Shown piece after piece: positions 1 through 7,773 of a stretch of DNA of 64,000 bases. The position numbers were made by a program, and so were the translations under genes. How positions within the stretch are numbered: position 1 is the first letter of the stretch; every line of letters starts with the position of its first letter. The notes under the pieces were generated by a model. It saw nothing but the letters and a program-made list of their open reading frames with translations, had not been told where the DNA came from and did no database searches. Source of the DNA: Sporosarcina sp. BP05 (GTDB taxonomy: Bacteria; Bacillota; Bacilli; Bacillales_A; Planococcaceae); assembly GCF_014282005.1 (NCBI RefSeq), contig NZ_JACFTD010000008.1, forward strand, positions 1 to 64,000. The letters run 5' to 3'.

Positions 1-185
1 AATGCCATTGTTAAAAATGATGCTTTTATTTCTTACAATGCAGTCGTGACAAACGGTGTACGGATCGCTAAGAATCGATTCGTGCCACCGGGTGACCTAT
101 TGATACGCAGGAAAAGGCCGATGTTCTATCGACAGTACTAAAAGATAGCGAAGAATTTGCCATTGAAGTACAGCGTGTAAATTAG
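1..185 (+). pseudogene. 3' fragment of a gamma-class carbonic anhydrase-like gene, frameshifted
   Basis: The window opens inside a gene. Frame 1 reads NAIVKNDAFISYNAVVTNG and continues to VPPGD, which resembles the left-handed beta-helix (hexapeptide-repeat) end of gamma-carbonic anhydrase-like proteins. It would stop at 139. The expected C-terminal continuation (IDTQEKADVLSTVLKDSEEF, then up to a stop at 183-185) is in frame 3, so a -1 or +2 shift lies around 90-96. The gene is either a decayed copy or carries a sequencing error. Only the 3' end is visible, so catalytic histidines cannot be checked. Confidence 0.5.
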
Positions 186-338
186 GAATTCCCAGCTTCC
201 TATCATCTATTAATAGGTAATAATCGTTGTTCTTGCGAATTTGCGTATAACTAATCGTACCGTTCGTGCACAGCATAAATTTTGCATCGCCATGCTGCTT
301 AAAAATCTTGGCACAATTATTCCCCAAACTGAATTGAA

Positions 339-1127
339 CTACCGGTAGAAAAAGCCCTCAACGGATACGTCATAATCCATAAATGCGTCGCTAAATAAAG
401 CTTTGCCGATGAGTTCGCGCAAAACACCTGAATAATAACCGGGTAGATTCCGGATAGTTTTCGATTTGGTAGTTTGAATAGCAATACGGAGGGCCTGCAT
501 GGCCAATTGCTCGAACAGCTCCCCTTTGTCTTCATGGATACTAAATTTAAGCATTTGCAGGGACTGTTTCCGGTAGACACCGTAAAAATCACGTGCTAAT
601 TTACTTTCTCCGATGGTTGAAGAAAGATGAGATTTCATCCTGCCAAAAAGTGTAGTAGGCACAATTTCTGGAGGAGACGTTCTTTTAAGGTCTTTAGTAT
701 TTATCGCTTTAGAAAGAAAAGCTTCGGTTTGCGGTTTAGCGGGTTCTACCTCACTGGCAGTAGGCTTTTCATCACTCTTCGGGGTGCTCATTTTCGACTG
801 GTCACTAGTAGGTTTAATGACGTAAATGTTAGCGCCTAGACCGCTCATGACAGGGCGGATATAGTGGATGCGTTCGATAATTTCGAGCTTTTCTAATTTG
901 CGAATGGCGCGTCGTACAGTCGCGTTGGATTTCAAAATAGCCTTTTCGATTGTTTCGTGTTTCAAATGTGCAGCGCCGTATTTGACGGAGTAACGACGGA
1001 TCATATCAAGAACAGCCCGCTCTGTTTGGTTCATAGCGTCCCAATTCGTGAGTACATGTTGTCTTGTCGCCGCGTCTAGATCGTGTTTGTTTGTGAAGTG
1101 TGCGTATTCAGAAAGGTAAGTTGTCAT
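339..1127 (-). CDS. Helix-turn-helix domain protein
   Basis: A 262-residue protein of unknown role. Residues about 35-95 look like a winged helix-turn-helix (NQTERAVLDMIRRYS, then ATVRRAIRKLEKLEIIERI), a layout seen in replication-initiation and DnaD-like regulators. A low-complexity linker rich in K, P, S and E (about 108-150) leads to a helical C-terminal part (about 155-262). The ATG at 1127 is preceded on its strand by AAAGGGG at a 9-nt gap. It is divergent from the Nudix gene. I recognise the fold type but not a named family; DNA binding is inferred from the HTH only. Confidence 0.75.
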   Translation of the reverse strand: MTTYLSEYAHFTNKHDLDAATRQHVLTNWDAMNQTERAVLDMIRRYSVKYGAAHLKHETIEKAILKSNATVRRAIRKLEKLEIIERIHYIRPVMSGLGANIYVIKPTSDQSKMSTPKSDEKPTASEVEPAKPQTEAFLSKAINTKDLKRTSPPEIVPTTLFGRMKSHLSSTIGESKLARDFYGVYRKQSLQMLKFSIHEDKGELFEQLAMQALRIAIQTTKSKTIRNLPGYYSGVLRELIGKALFSDAFMDYDVSVEGFFYR

Positions 1128-1244
1128 GAAGAATATCCCCTTTATTCTTTATATAGATGAGAATTGAGGTTTAGGGGACAACTTTGTAAAAAAAAGTTTT
1201 TGTGATTTTATCAGAACATGGTAAGCAAATAAAAAAAACGAATA

Positions 1245-1267
1245 GAATCCACTGATACAGTGGATTC
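1245..1267. terminator. Perfect 10-bp hairpin between divergent genes
   Basis: GAATCCACTG, a 3-nt loop ATA, then CAGTGGATTC form a perfect stem. On the minus strand it is followed by CG and eight T, on the plus strand by a weaker T6 run further off. It sits between two divergent genes, so it is unlikely to end either of them; it may be a remnant terminator or a mobile repeat. The motif gcgcaggcaccaatcac follows at about 1284. Confidence 0.4.
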
Positions 1268-1348
1268 ATCATGGTTTTTTCATGCGCAGGCACCAATCAC
1301 TAATGATACAATAAATAGAATATAACCCATAAAGGTGAGGGGGATTTC

Positions 1349-1966
1349 ATGTTCCTAGATAAACTAAAAAACCAGTTAAATGAAAATCAGTCCCTGTTTA
1401 TAGGGGAGAAAACAGCTTTTCGTTCGGCAGTTTTAATACCACTAGTTCAAGTGGATGAAGAATGGCATATTCTTTTTGAAGTACGATCACTCACCATGAG
1501 AAAACAGCCAGGTGATATTAGTTTTCCAGGTGGCCGAATCGACTCCACAGATATATCCCCAGTGGCAGCCGCTTTACGAGAAACACATGAAGAATTAGGT
1601 GTCGACCCAAAAACGGTTTCGATTGTAGGGGAATTAAGCCCTTATATTACCTCCTCTTCATTTGTAATCTATCCGTTTGTAGCAACCATTGATTACGATC
1701 AAATTATCCATTCGTATAACAAAGAAGAAGTTGAAGAGGTATTTACAATACCTCTAAAATGGCTTTTGAATTATGAGCCTTATATGCATGTAGTATCCGT
1801 TGAACCAGTGCCTTCGCCAAACTTTCCTTATGAAAAGATAATGAATGGTGCTCAGTATCAATGGAGAGCCCGTTCAATGGAAGAATGGTTTTTTGATTAT
1901 GAAAAGTATACAATTTGGGGTTTAACAGCTAGGATTTTGAAACATTTTATAGAAATTATAAGATAA
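1349..1966 (+). CDS. Nudix hydrolase, CoA pyrophosphatase-like
   Basis: A 205-residue Nudix protein. The Nudix box region is FPGGRIDSTDISPVAAALRE continuing THEELGV (about residues 59-85), with the RETHEELG metal-binding core intact. The preceding QPGDISFPGG is typical of the YeaB/NudL group that hydrolyses coenzyme A and acyl-CoA pyrophosphate bonds. The ATG follows GGTGAGGGGG with a 6-8 nt gap. The C-terminal third, with PNFPYEKIMNG and WGLTARIL, also fits this group. Substrate is inferred from family, not shown. Transcribed alone; a hairpin lies about 150 bp downstream. Confidence 0.85.
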   Translation: MFLDKLKNQLNENQSLFIGEKTAFRSAVLIPLVQVDEEWHILFEVRSLTMRKQPGDISFPGGRIDSTDISPVAAALRETHEELGVDPKTVSIVGELSPYITSSSFVIYPFVATIDYDQIIHSYNKEEVEEVFTIPLKWLLNYEPYMHVVSVEPVPSPNFPYEKIMNGAQYQWRARSMEEWFFDYEKYTIWGLTARILKHFIEIIR

Positions 1967-2114
1967 GTGATACTCGTAATCTTGAAATGCGTCGATTATG
2001 AAAATTAATAAACCTCACTTAGTACCGTCACGGGGAACCTTTTCAATATTAATTCAACCACTTAACGCGTACCTATAAACAGCCACGACGGAACAAACAT
2101 ATAACTATAATAAG

Positions 2115-2159
2115 AGGTAGTTCCCACAAGTATATTTGTGATAAGGGACTGCCTTTTTT
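2115..2159 (+). terminator. Rho-independent terminator candidate
   Basis: AGGTAGTTCCC pairs with GGGACTGCCT (one bulge, one G-T pair) across a loop of about 19 nt and is followed by T6. It is about 150 bp beyond the Nudix gene and just ahead of the AlbA_2 gene. Confidence 0.6.
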
Positions 2160-2226
2160 GTCTAAGCATTGGTTAACCTATTTGTATGGTATATAGATCA
2201 ATTTTGCTGGAAAGGAGGATATTCTT

Positions 2227-2673
2227 GTGAAGAATAAAAGCGAAATCATGAGGATCATTCAGCAATTGGATTATCATATTGCAGATGATTTTGAGGCACA
2301 GGACCTAGACTTTAAGCAATGGAATTTTAGTGCTTTGGAGGAAAACATCAATAAAATGATTAAATACGCAGTTTGTATGGCGAATGGCGGCGGGGGCAGT
2401 GTTGTTTTCGGCGTGGCTGACAAAGTGCGGGGAATAGACAATGTTTTAATTGGAATTCCATTTGATGTAGATATAAAGGAATTACAAAAAAGGGTATTTG
2501 AGAATACAGATCCACACATTATTCCTTCATTTGATGAGCTATTTTATAAAGATCATTCAATCCGGCTCTTAGTCATGAACGTTTTTCCGGAAACACCGCC
2601 TTATACAACAACGAATGGTACAGCGACCATTAGGCAAGGGAAACAGTGTCTGCCGTACAGGGACGATTCATAG
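2227..2673 (+). CDS. AlbA_2 (Schlafen AlbA_2-type) domain protein, apparently truncated
   Basis: A 148-residue protein matching the N-terminal AlbA_2 nucleic-acid/ATP-binding domain of a family of bacterial putative transcriptional regulators. DLDFKQWNF, AVCMANGGGGSVVFGVAD and PPYTTTNGTATIRQGKQC are recognisable family motifs. GTG start after AAAGGAGGATATTCTT. Family members are normally longer: the domain usually continues with a P-x-TGT segment. Here the frame ends at LPYRDDS, while the +1 frame reads TGTIHSDSLIFR just after it. The gene therefore looks frameshifted near 2650 and truncated, or the reading has an error. Function of the remnant is doubtful. Confidence 0.65.
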   Translation: MKNKSEIMRIIQQLDYHIADDFEAQDLDFKQWNFSALEENINKMIKYAVCMANGGGGSVVFGVADKVRGIDNVLIGIPFDVDIKELQKRVFENTDPHIIPSFDELFYKDHSIRLLVMNVFPETPPYTTTNGTATIRQGKQCLPYRDDS

Positions 2674-3100
2674 CGATAGTCTAATATTTAGGTGAGGTAA
2701 AGGTACCCTTCCCTATATACTCACTGTGATGATCATTGCCGTTACTTTTAGTCGGTCAGTAAACACTATATTCAAAGAAACACTAGGGCGACTTGCTTTA
2801 GTGTTTTTTTGAATGTGGATTATAACAGTCTTTCTGGCAAGCAAATAAATAATAGCGACCATGATTTTGCCCGAACGGTATGCACGCACTTTCCTTCTTC
2901 AGTCAGATATAACACGTATTTTTAAGGTCCGCACAACTAGTACATTCTTGGCGACGTACTTGGTTTACGACTTGAATAGCATGGAACTTGCCCAAACTCT
3001 TCTTTGCTTAAATTTAAACAATTCGGTCCCAACTAAAAATGAATATATTTAGATTATACTGGCAAGCATGATTGATAAGCACTAAACATACAGAACTGTT
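2674..3100. other. Intergenic region without a supported gene
   Basis: Apart from the terminator at 2779-2810 I see no gene here. A 63-codon open frame at 2861-3052 has no ribosome binding site and unconvincing composition. The promoter of the downstream GMC operon should lie in the right half, but I find no pair of good -35/-10 boxes. Confidence 0.5.
2779..2810 (+). terminator. Rho-independent terminator
   Basis: AACACTA and TAGTGTT form a 7-bp stem over a 13-nt loop, followed by a run of T to 2810. It would end transcripts from the AlbA_2 remnant. Confidence 0.6.
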
Positions 3101-3114
3101 AGGAGGATCACGGA

Positions 3115-3948
3115 GTGGCAGATAAACCTACGGATAGAAACGAGAAAAGCGGTATGAGCCGCCGAGCATTTATAAAGAATACAGGATTAGTTGCTGGTGG
3201 TGTGGTTGGGGGAGGCCTGTTTGGAGGCTTGTTTACCAACCAGTTACAAAAGAATGCACCGGTAACCACACTTGAAAATACAAGTGGAGGCCTACAAGAT
3301 GCACGGGTGTTTATCAATCGTGCCGAAGACTTCGATATTCTATCGGCCGCAACAGAACGTTTATTTCCCAAAGATGATTTAGGACCCGGCGCCATTGAAC
3401 TAGGCATACCCTACTTTATTGACAAGCAACTAGCTGGCGAGTGGGGGATGAATTCCAAGGAATATATGAAGGGACCTTTTATTACAAATATCCAAGCGGC
3501 AGGCACCCATAATATCAAACGGGATCAGGATACACAGGGACCGAATGCAGCAACGCAAGTACCTACACCTACACCACGGTACCAATCCATATTAAATCGA
3601 AGTGAAGTTTTTACTTTGGGACTACGGAAAATTAATGAAGTAGCTCAAAAAGATTTTGGTGCAAGGTTTGTTGACTTGGATCCAGAAAAGCAAGATGAAG
3701 TATTGCGTATGTTTGAGGAAGGTAAAGTCGAAATGAAAGGGGTAGGATCCTCAAACTTCTTCTCTTTACTTCTACAGACTACGATTGAGGGAGCATATGC
3801 CGACCCAGTGTATGGCGGTAATAAGGATATGATGGGATGGAAGATGAAAGAGTATCCAGGTCCACGAGCAAGCTTTCTGAATGACATTGAGAAAGAAGAA
3901 TTCATAAAAATGGACCCGGTAAGCTTACGGAATTACCAAGGTCATTAA
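3115..3948 (+). CDS. Tat-exported gluconate 2-dehydrogenase subunit 3-like protein
   Basis: A 277-residue small subunit of a membrane-associated GMC-type dehydrogenase. The N-terminus carries a twin-arginine signal (MSRRAFIKNTG then a Gly-rich hydrophobic stretch, residues 14-42), so the folded complex is probably exported by Tat. The rest matches the gluconate 2-dehydrogenase subunit 3 family, including TERLFPKDDLGPGAIELGIP and YADPVYGGNKDMMGWKM. GTG start with AGGAGG eight bases upstream. The FAD-binding large subunit follows 14 bp downstream, so the two form an operon. The signal on this subunit would carry the large one along. Confidence 0.88.
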   Translation: MADKPTDRNEKSGMSRRAFIKNTGLVAGGVVGGGLFGGLFTNQLQKNAPVTTLENTSGGLQDARVFINRAEDFDILSAATERLFPKDDLGPGAIELGIPYFIDKQLAGEWGMNSKEYMKGPFITNIQAAGTHNIKRDQDTQGPNAATQVPTPTPRYQSILNRSEVFTLGLRKINEVAQKDFGARFVDLDPEKQDEVLRMFEEGKVEMKGVGSSNFFSLLLQTTIEGAYADPVYGGNKDMMGWKMKEYPGPRASFLNDIEKEEFIKMDPVSLRNYQGH

Positions 3949-3962
3949 GGGAGGTAGATAAG

Positions 3963-5708
3963 ATGGTAGTTAAACTGGATAAAGTAGATGTGGTTGTAGT
4001 AGGTACAGGTTGGGCAGGCGGTGTTGTCTCGGCTGAACTTTCGAAAGCGGGCTATAAAGTTGTAGCATTGGAACGCGGGAAAAATGTAACTCGGGATGAT
4101 TACATAGGGGTGAAAGATGAACTGCGTTATACAAATCGCTATGAGATGATGCAGAATCTAGCTCCTGAAACAATTACTTCCCGAAATTATATAGATGAAG
4201 ACGCATTGCCGGTTAGAACGCGTAAAGAAATGATGGCTGGCACGGATTTGGGTGGCGGCAGTGTCCATTGGGCCGGTGCGACATACCGTTGGAAGGCGTA
4301 TGACTTTGAAATTAAAAGCAAAACAATCGAGCGCTACGGCAAGGCTAAAATCCCGAATGATATGACGATACAGGACTGGGGTATCACATACGATGAGATG
4401 GAAAAATACTATGATCGGTGGGAGAAAACGGCGGGAATATCGGGAGAGCCTGATCCTCTTGGAGATAAACGATCGAGTGACTATCCAAACCCACCGATGA
4501 AGGAATCGCCAGCCATTCGTTTATTTAAAGACACCACCAAAAAAATGGGGTACCATCCTTATCAAGTAGCATCCGGGAATCTATCACAAGCCTATACAAA
4601 TCCGGACGGGGAACAAATTAATCAGTGTATGTTTTGTTCGTTTTGTACGCAATACGGATGTGACTTTGGTGCGAAATCCGATCCACTTGTGACGGTAATC
4701 CCAACGGCTATGAAGACCGGAAACTTCGAGGTGAGAACAGGTTCCTATGTCAAGCGTGTCTTATACAAAGGCGGCAAAGCGACGGGCGTCCTTTATGTCG
4801 ATAACATGACCGGAATAGAATACGAACAACCCGCGGATGTAGTGGTGCTAGCCGCGTTCACATTTACAAACAATCGTTTATTACTGTTATCTGGCATCGG
4901 TCAGCCTTATAATCCGACAACAAAAAAGGGTGTAATCGGAAGAAACTTCAACGCTCAGTTCAATATTACCTTCCTTGGGGCAAGAGGTTTTTTCAATGAA
5001 AAGAAATTTAATAGTTATATGGGGGCAGGCGCGCTAGGTGCTACCCTAAGCGATTTTGCGGGAGATAATTTTGATCATTCCAAGTTGGATTTCATTAATG
5101 GTGGTGGAATTGAACTAAGGCAATATGGAAGCGGAGCCATTGCAACGAATCACGTCCCAAATGGTACGCCAAGCTGGGGGCCAGAATTTAAGAAGAACTC
5201 AATTTATTATACGAATCGTACCTACGTTGCATGGTATACAATGGCAACCATGTCTTATTGGCATAACTTTGTGGATCTAGATCCAACGTATACGGATAGT
5301 TTCAATGACCCACTACTGCGTATAACTTATAAATACACTGATCAAGACCGCAATATGGCTAAATTCGGCATAGAAAAATGCTCAGAGATTATGAAAGAGA
5401 TGGGTGCGGACATTGTTGACGACGATGAGGTTCCACAAGAATTTGATCATGTCTATGATGGCGGACATTACGCGGGAGGCGTCATTATGGGATCAGACCC
5501 AGCAACGTCTGCAGTGAATAATTACTTACAAATGTGGGATGTCGATAACCTCTTCGTAGTTGGTGGATCCGCATTTCCGCAGTTTGCAGGCCATCACCCG
5601 ACCGCAACAATTGGCGCATTGGGTTACCGCGCGTCTGAAGGAATTGAAAAATATCTGAAAAGCGGTGGACAACTAGTAAAAGGAAAACAGGAAAGCGCTA
5701 GTGTTTAA
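3963..5708 (+). CDS. GMC-family FAD-dependent oxidoreductase (gluconate dehydrogenase large subunit-like)
   Basis: A 581-residue flavoprotein partner of the upstream Tat subunit. The ADP-binding fold is at the N-terminus (VVVGTGWAGGVVSAELSKAG, about 10-30), followed by the GMC signature region GGGSVHWAGATYRW. A cysteine cluster CMFCSFCTQYGC lies near residue 221, as in related enzymes. The C-terminal catalytic region has HHPTATIGALGYRASEG. No signal peptide of its own. It probably oxidises a sugar, sugar acid or alcohol outside the membrane and passes electrons to the respiratory chain; no cytochrome c subunit is encoded next to it, so the electron acceptor is not evident. Substrate not predictable. 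Confidence 0.88.
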   Translation: MVVKLDKVDVVVVGTGWAGGVVSAELSKAGYKVVALERGKNVTRDDYIGVKDELRYTNRYEMMQNLAPETITSRNYIDEDALPVRTRKEMMAGTDLGGGSVHWAGATYRWKAYDFEIKSKTIERYGKAKIPNDMTIQDWGITYDEMEKYYDRWEKTAGISGEPDPLGDKRSSDYPNPPMKESPAIRLFKDTTKKMGYHPYQVASGNLSQAYTNPDGEQINQCMFCSFCTQYGCDFGAKSDPLVTVIPTAMKTGNFEVRTGSYVKRVLYKGGKATGVLYVDNMTGIEYEQPADVVVLAAFTFTNNRLLLLSGIGQPYNPTTKKGVIGRNFNAQFNITFLGARGFFNEKKFNSYMGAGALGATLSDFAGDNFDHSKLDFINGGGIELRQYGSGAIATNHVPNGTPSWGPEFKKNSIYYTNRTYVAWYTMATMSYWHNFVDLDPTYTDSFNDPLLRITYKYTDQDRNMAKFGIEKCSEIMKEMGADIVDDDEVPQEFDHVYDGGHYAGGVIMGSDPATSAVNNYLQMWDVDNLFVVGGSAFPQFAGHHPTATIGALGYRASEGIEKYLKSGGQLVKGKQESASV

Positions 5709-5823
5709 CTTTTTTCAGCAACTCCGCTTCAAAGGCAGATTGGTCAGTCAAGCAAGAATAGAACAGTTGGACTTGATGAAGCAGCAGTTGAACGATGTCC
5801 ACGGCATTGTGAATGAGCAGTAA
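5701..5823 (+). CDS. Possible small ORF overlapping the end of the GMC gene
   Basis: A GTG at 5701 opens a 40-codon frame overlapping the last codons of the dehydrogenase gene. The peptide begins MFNFFQQLRFKGRLVSQARI and ends GIVNEQ; it is Gln-rich, amphipathic and coding-like in composition. The stop is 9 bp before a strong terminator, which supports its being in the transcript. Upstream AGGAAAG is only a weak binding site, though coupling to the preceding stop is possible. No family recognised. Confidence 0.35.
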   Translation: MFNFFQQLRFKGRLVSQARIEQLDLMKQQLNDVHGIVNEQ

Positions 5824-5831
5824 TACGTGGC

Positions 5832-5876
5832 AATAACCCCCGCAGGTTTCGTAAAGCCTATGGGGGTTATTTTATT
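5832..5876 (+). terminator. Rho-independent terminator of the GMC operon
   Basis: AATAACCCCC and GGGGGTTATT form a perfect 10-bp stem followed by TTATTT. Confidence 0.85.
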
Positions 5877-6035
5877 TCTACATTGTCTGAATTAAAGATT
5901 TCACATTACACGCTACGGCGCTTTGTGGATGCCTCACGCGATAAGCTGGGCGGAAAATCACAAGATAAAATACATCGTTTGGAGTTCGATTCCAATTGAG
6001 GGGATCCGAATGCTTACTTGAAATTAAATCCATTT

Positions 6036-6064
6036 TCATAATTCCTCACTTTTAAGACATGCTA
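6036..6064 (+). promoter_or_regulatory. Sigma-G-like promoter upstream of splB
   Basis: TCATA (6036-6040), 17 nt, then CATGCTA (6058-6064). The known forespore sigma-G pattern is GHATR, 17-18 nt, CATNHTA; the -10 matches fully and the -35 at four of five positions. B. subtilis splB is a sigma-G gene, so the location makes sense. Prediction only. Confidence 0.5.
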
Positions 6065-6087
6065 TATAAAAGGAGAAAGGTGATTAA

Positions 6088-6129
6088 ATGGATATTAATT
6101 ATGGATTAGGTAGTTCGCGGTATGAATAA
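6088..6129 (+). CDS. 13-codon ORF translationally overlapping splB
   Basis: An ATG with a strong site (AAGGAGAAAGG, gap 6-7) reads MDINYGLGSSRYE and stops at 6127-6129, overlapping the splB ATG at 6122. The splB ATG itself has no usable binding site (GTAGTTCGCGG precedes it), so ribosomes finishing this ORF could re-initiate on splB. In B. subtilis the regulator gene splA occupies the upstream place; this ORF does not resemble SplA. Confidence 0.4.
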   Translation: MDINYGLGSSRYE

Positions 6130-7150
6130 ACCCTTCACACCACAGCTTGTCTATTTTGAGCCAAATGCACTTGATTATCCGCTTGGCAAAGAACTAAAGG
6201 AAAAGTTCGAGAAACTGGGAGTTGAAATACGCTATACGACTTCGCATAATCAAATTCGAGATTTGCCAGGAGATACGGACGCTCAAAAATACCGTATCGC
6301 AAAATCCACCTTAGTCGTAGGTATTCGAAAAACGTTAAAATTCGAAACGTCCAAGCCTTCAGCGGAATATGCAATTCCCCTTGCAACAGGGTGTATGGGG
6401 CATTGTCATTATTGTTATTTGCAAACCACGATGGGCAACAAACCCTATATCCGAACTTACGTAAACGTGGAGGAAATCCTCGAAGTGGCTGATCGCTACA
6501 TTGAAGAACGCGCGCCCGAGATTACTCGGTTCGAAGCAGCGTGTACATCCGATATTGTGGGGATTGACCATTTAACGCATTCATTAAAAAGAGCAATTGA
6601 ACATATTGGTCAAACGGAACTAGGTCGGTTACGTTTTGTGACGAAGTTCCACTTTGTCGACCATTTACTGGATGCCAAACATAATGGCAATACGCGATTC
6701 AGATTTAGCGTAAACGCTGATTATGTCATTAAAAATTTCGAGCCCGGCACTTCTCCGCTGAATAAAAGAATTGAGGCCGCAGGGAAAGTCGCAAGAGCCG
6801 GTTACCCACTAGGCTTTATCGTCGCTCCCATTTACCTTCATGAAGGCTGGCAGGAAGGCTACCACCACATGTTTGAGCGACTTGACGAGGAATTGCCGCA
6901 AGACGCGAGAGATGATATTACATTTGAATTCATTCAACACAGATTTACGAAAGCTGCGAAAAAAGTGATTGAAAAGAACTACCCGAAGACAAAACTGGAG
7001 TTAGATGAAGAAAAAAGACGCTACAAATGGGGCAAGTATGGAATCGGAAAGTATATTTACCAAAAGGATGAAGAGGATGAAATAAAATCTTTTCTATACG
7101 GCTATATGGAAAAGTATTTTCCGAATGCAAAGTTGGAGTATTTTACTTGA
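6122..7150 (+). CDS. splB: Spore photoproduct lyase
   Basis: A radical-SAM enzyme of 342 residues that repairs the spore photoproduct (5-thyminyl-5,6-dihydrothymine) in germinating spores. The radical-SAM cluster motif CMGHCHYC is at about residues 89-96, and the family-typical ATGCMGHCHYCYLQTTMGNK, YGIGKYIYQKDEE and the C-terminal EYFT are all present. Length and alignment by eye match B. subtilis SplB from the first residue (NKPFTPQLVYFEPNAL), which fixes the start at 6122. Expected in the forespore. It implies that the organism makes endospores. Confidence 0.97.
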   Translation: MNKPFTPQLVYFEPNALDYPLGKELKEKFEKLGVEIRYTTSHNQIRDLPGDTDAQKYRIAKSTLVVGIRKTLKFETSKPSAEYAIPLATGCMGHCHYCYLQTTMGNKPYIRTYVNVEEILEVADRYIEERAPEITRFEAACTSDIVGIDHLTHSLKRAIEHIGQTELGRLRFVTKFHFVDHLLDAKHNGNTRFRFSVNADYVIKNFEPGTSPLNKRIEAAGKVARAGYPLGFIVAPIYLHEGWQEGYHHMFERLDEELPQDARDDITFEFIQHRFTKAAKKVIEKNYPKTKLELDEEKRRYKWGKYGIGKYIYQKDEEDEIKSFLYGYMEKYFPNAKLEYFT

Positions 7151-7156
7151 GCCATC

Positions 7157-7202
7157 AAAAAAAGCGTAAGGGCCCAGATGAACTGGGGCTTTACGCTTTT
7201 TC
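7157..7202 (+). terminator. Rho-independent terminator of splB
   Basis: AAAAAGCGTAA-GGGCCCAG and CTGGGGCTTTACGCTTTTT form a long stem with a short loop, ending in T5. Confidence 0.88.
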
Positions 7203-7265
7203 TCGCCAAAACAAACAAAAACACAACCTATTTCATTTCCATCATCTCTTTAAAGTTGTTATGTC

Positions 7266-7320
7266 ACAGGCACCCAACAATCATGCTTATTCAATTAAAC
7301 AAGATTGTTTGAGTGCCTAC
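7266..7320. repeat. Imperfect inverted repeat of the AGGCACC family
   Basis: AGGCACCCAACAATC at the left and GATTGTTTGAGTGCCT at the right are near-perfect reverse complements around a 20-nt AT-rich centre. The same AGGCACC end appears at several other intergenic places in the window (about 1288, 18781, 19044, 20207, 26331 and 26387), which suggests a small dispersed repeat. Confidence 0.5.
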
Positions 7321-7391
7321 CTTCATTCAAAATGTATTAAAAAGCGGTTTTGGTAAAAGATAAGTACGAATAAAGAAGGAGGAGTTAATGT

Positions 7392-7727
7392 ATGAGTATG
7401 CTTTCACGAATCGCGCTAGCTCTAGTTGTTATCGGTGGAATTAACTGGGGTTTGATTGGGTTTTTTCGGTTTGATTTAGTTGCAACATTATTTGGCGGTC
7501 AAGGTGCATTCTTGGCTAGGGTGGTTTATGGTCTTGTCGGGATAAGTGCCCTGGTATGTCTTGGTCTATTGTTTAAGCCTAGCGAAGAAATCGACACGGT
7601 TACCGACCGACCTTCACGGTTTTCCAATCCTAATTTAGGGACGGAATTTGGCGAGGAGCCGGACTTCAGGAAAGAACGAGAAGCAAAGGTGAAAAAGGCG
7701 AAACGTGATATGGATAATGTAGATTGA
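7392..7727 (+). CDS. DUF378 family membrane protein
   Basis: A 111-residue protein. The first 60 residues match the DUF378 domain (SRIALALVVIGGINWGLIG, FFRFDLVATLFGG, ARVVYGLVGISALV), giving two membrane helices around a short loop; B. subtilis YuzA belongs to this family. The family is uncharacterised. The remaining 50 residues are a charged cytoplasmic-type tail ending in KVKKAKRDMDNVD, longer than in many members. Start ATG after AAGGAGGAG with an 8-nt gap. Single gene followed by a strong terminator. Confidence 0.88.
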   Translation: MSMLSRIALALVVIGGINWGLIGFFRFDLVATLFGGQGAFLARVVYGLVGISALVCLGLLFKPSEEIDTVTDRPSRFSNPNLGTEFGEEPDFRKEREAKVKKAKRDMDNVD

Positions 7728-7737
7728 TTGCAACAAG

Positions 7738-7770
7738 AAAACAGCCGCCCGAAATTAGGTGGCTGTTTTC
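7738..7770. terminator. Bidirectional terminator
   Basis: AAAACAGCCGCC and GGTGGCTGTTTT form a stem with A and T runs at both sides. It lies between convergent genes and can serve both. Confidence 0.8.
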
Positions 7771-7773
7771 TGT

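Noticed and set aside
97-327. 76-codon frame on the minus strand at the left edge
   Set aside because: It overlaps the carbonic-anhydrase fragment on the other strand, has no binding site and resembles nothing; treated as a chance frame.
2861-3052. 63-codon frame upstream of the GMC operon
   Set aside because: No binding site and no recognisable composition or family.
7147-7356. 69-codon frame after splB
   Set aside because: It reads through the splB terminator hairpin and the AGGCACC repeat; no coding evidence.
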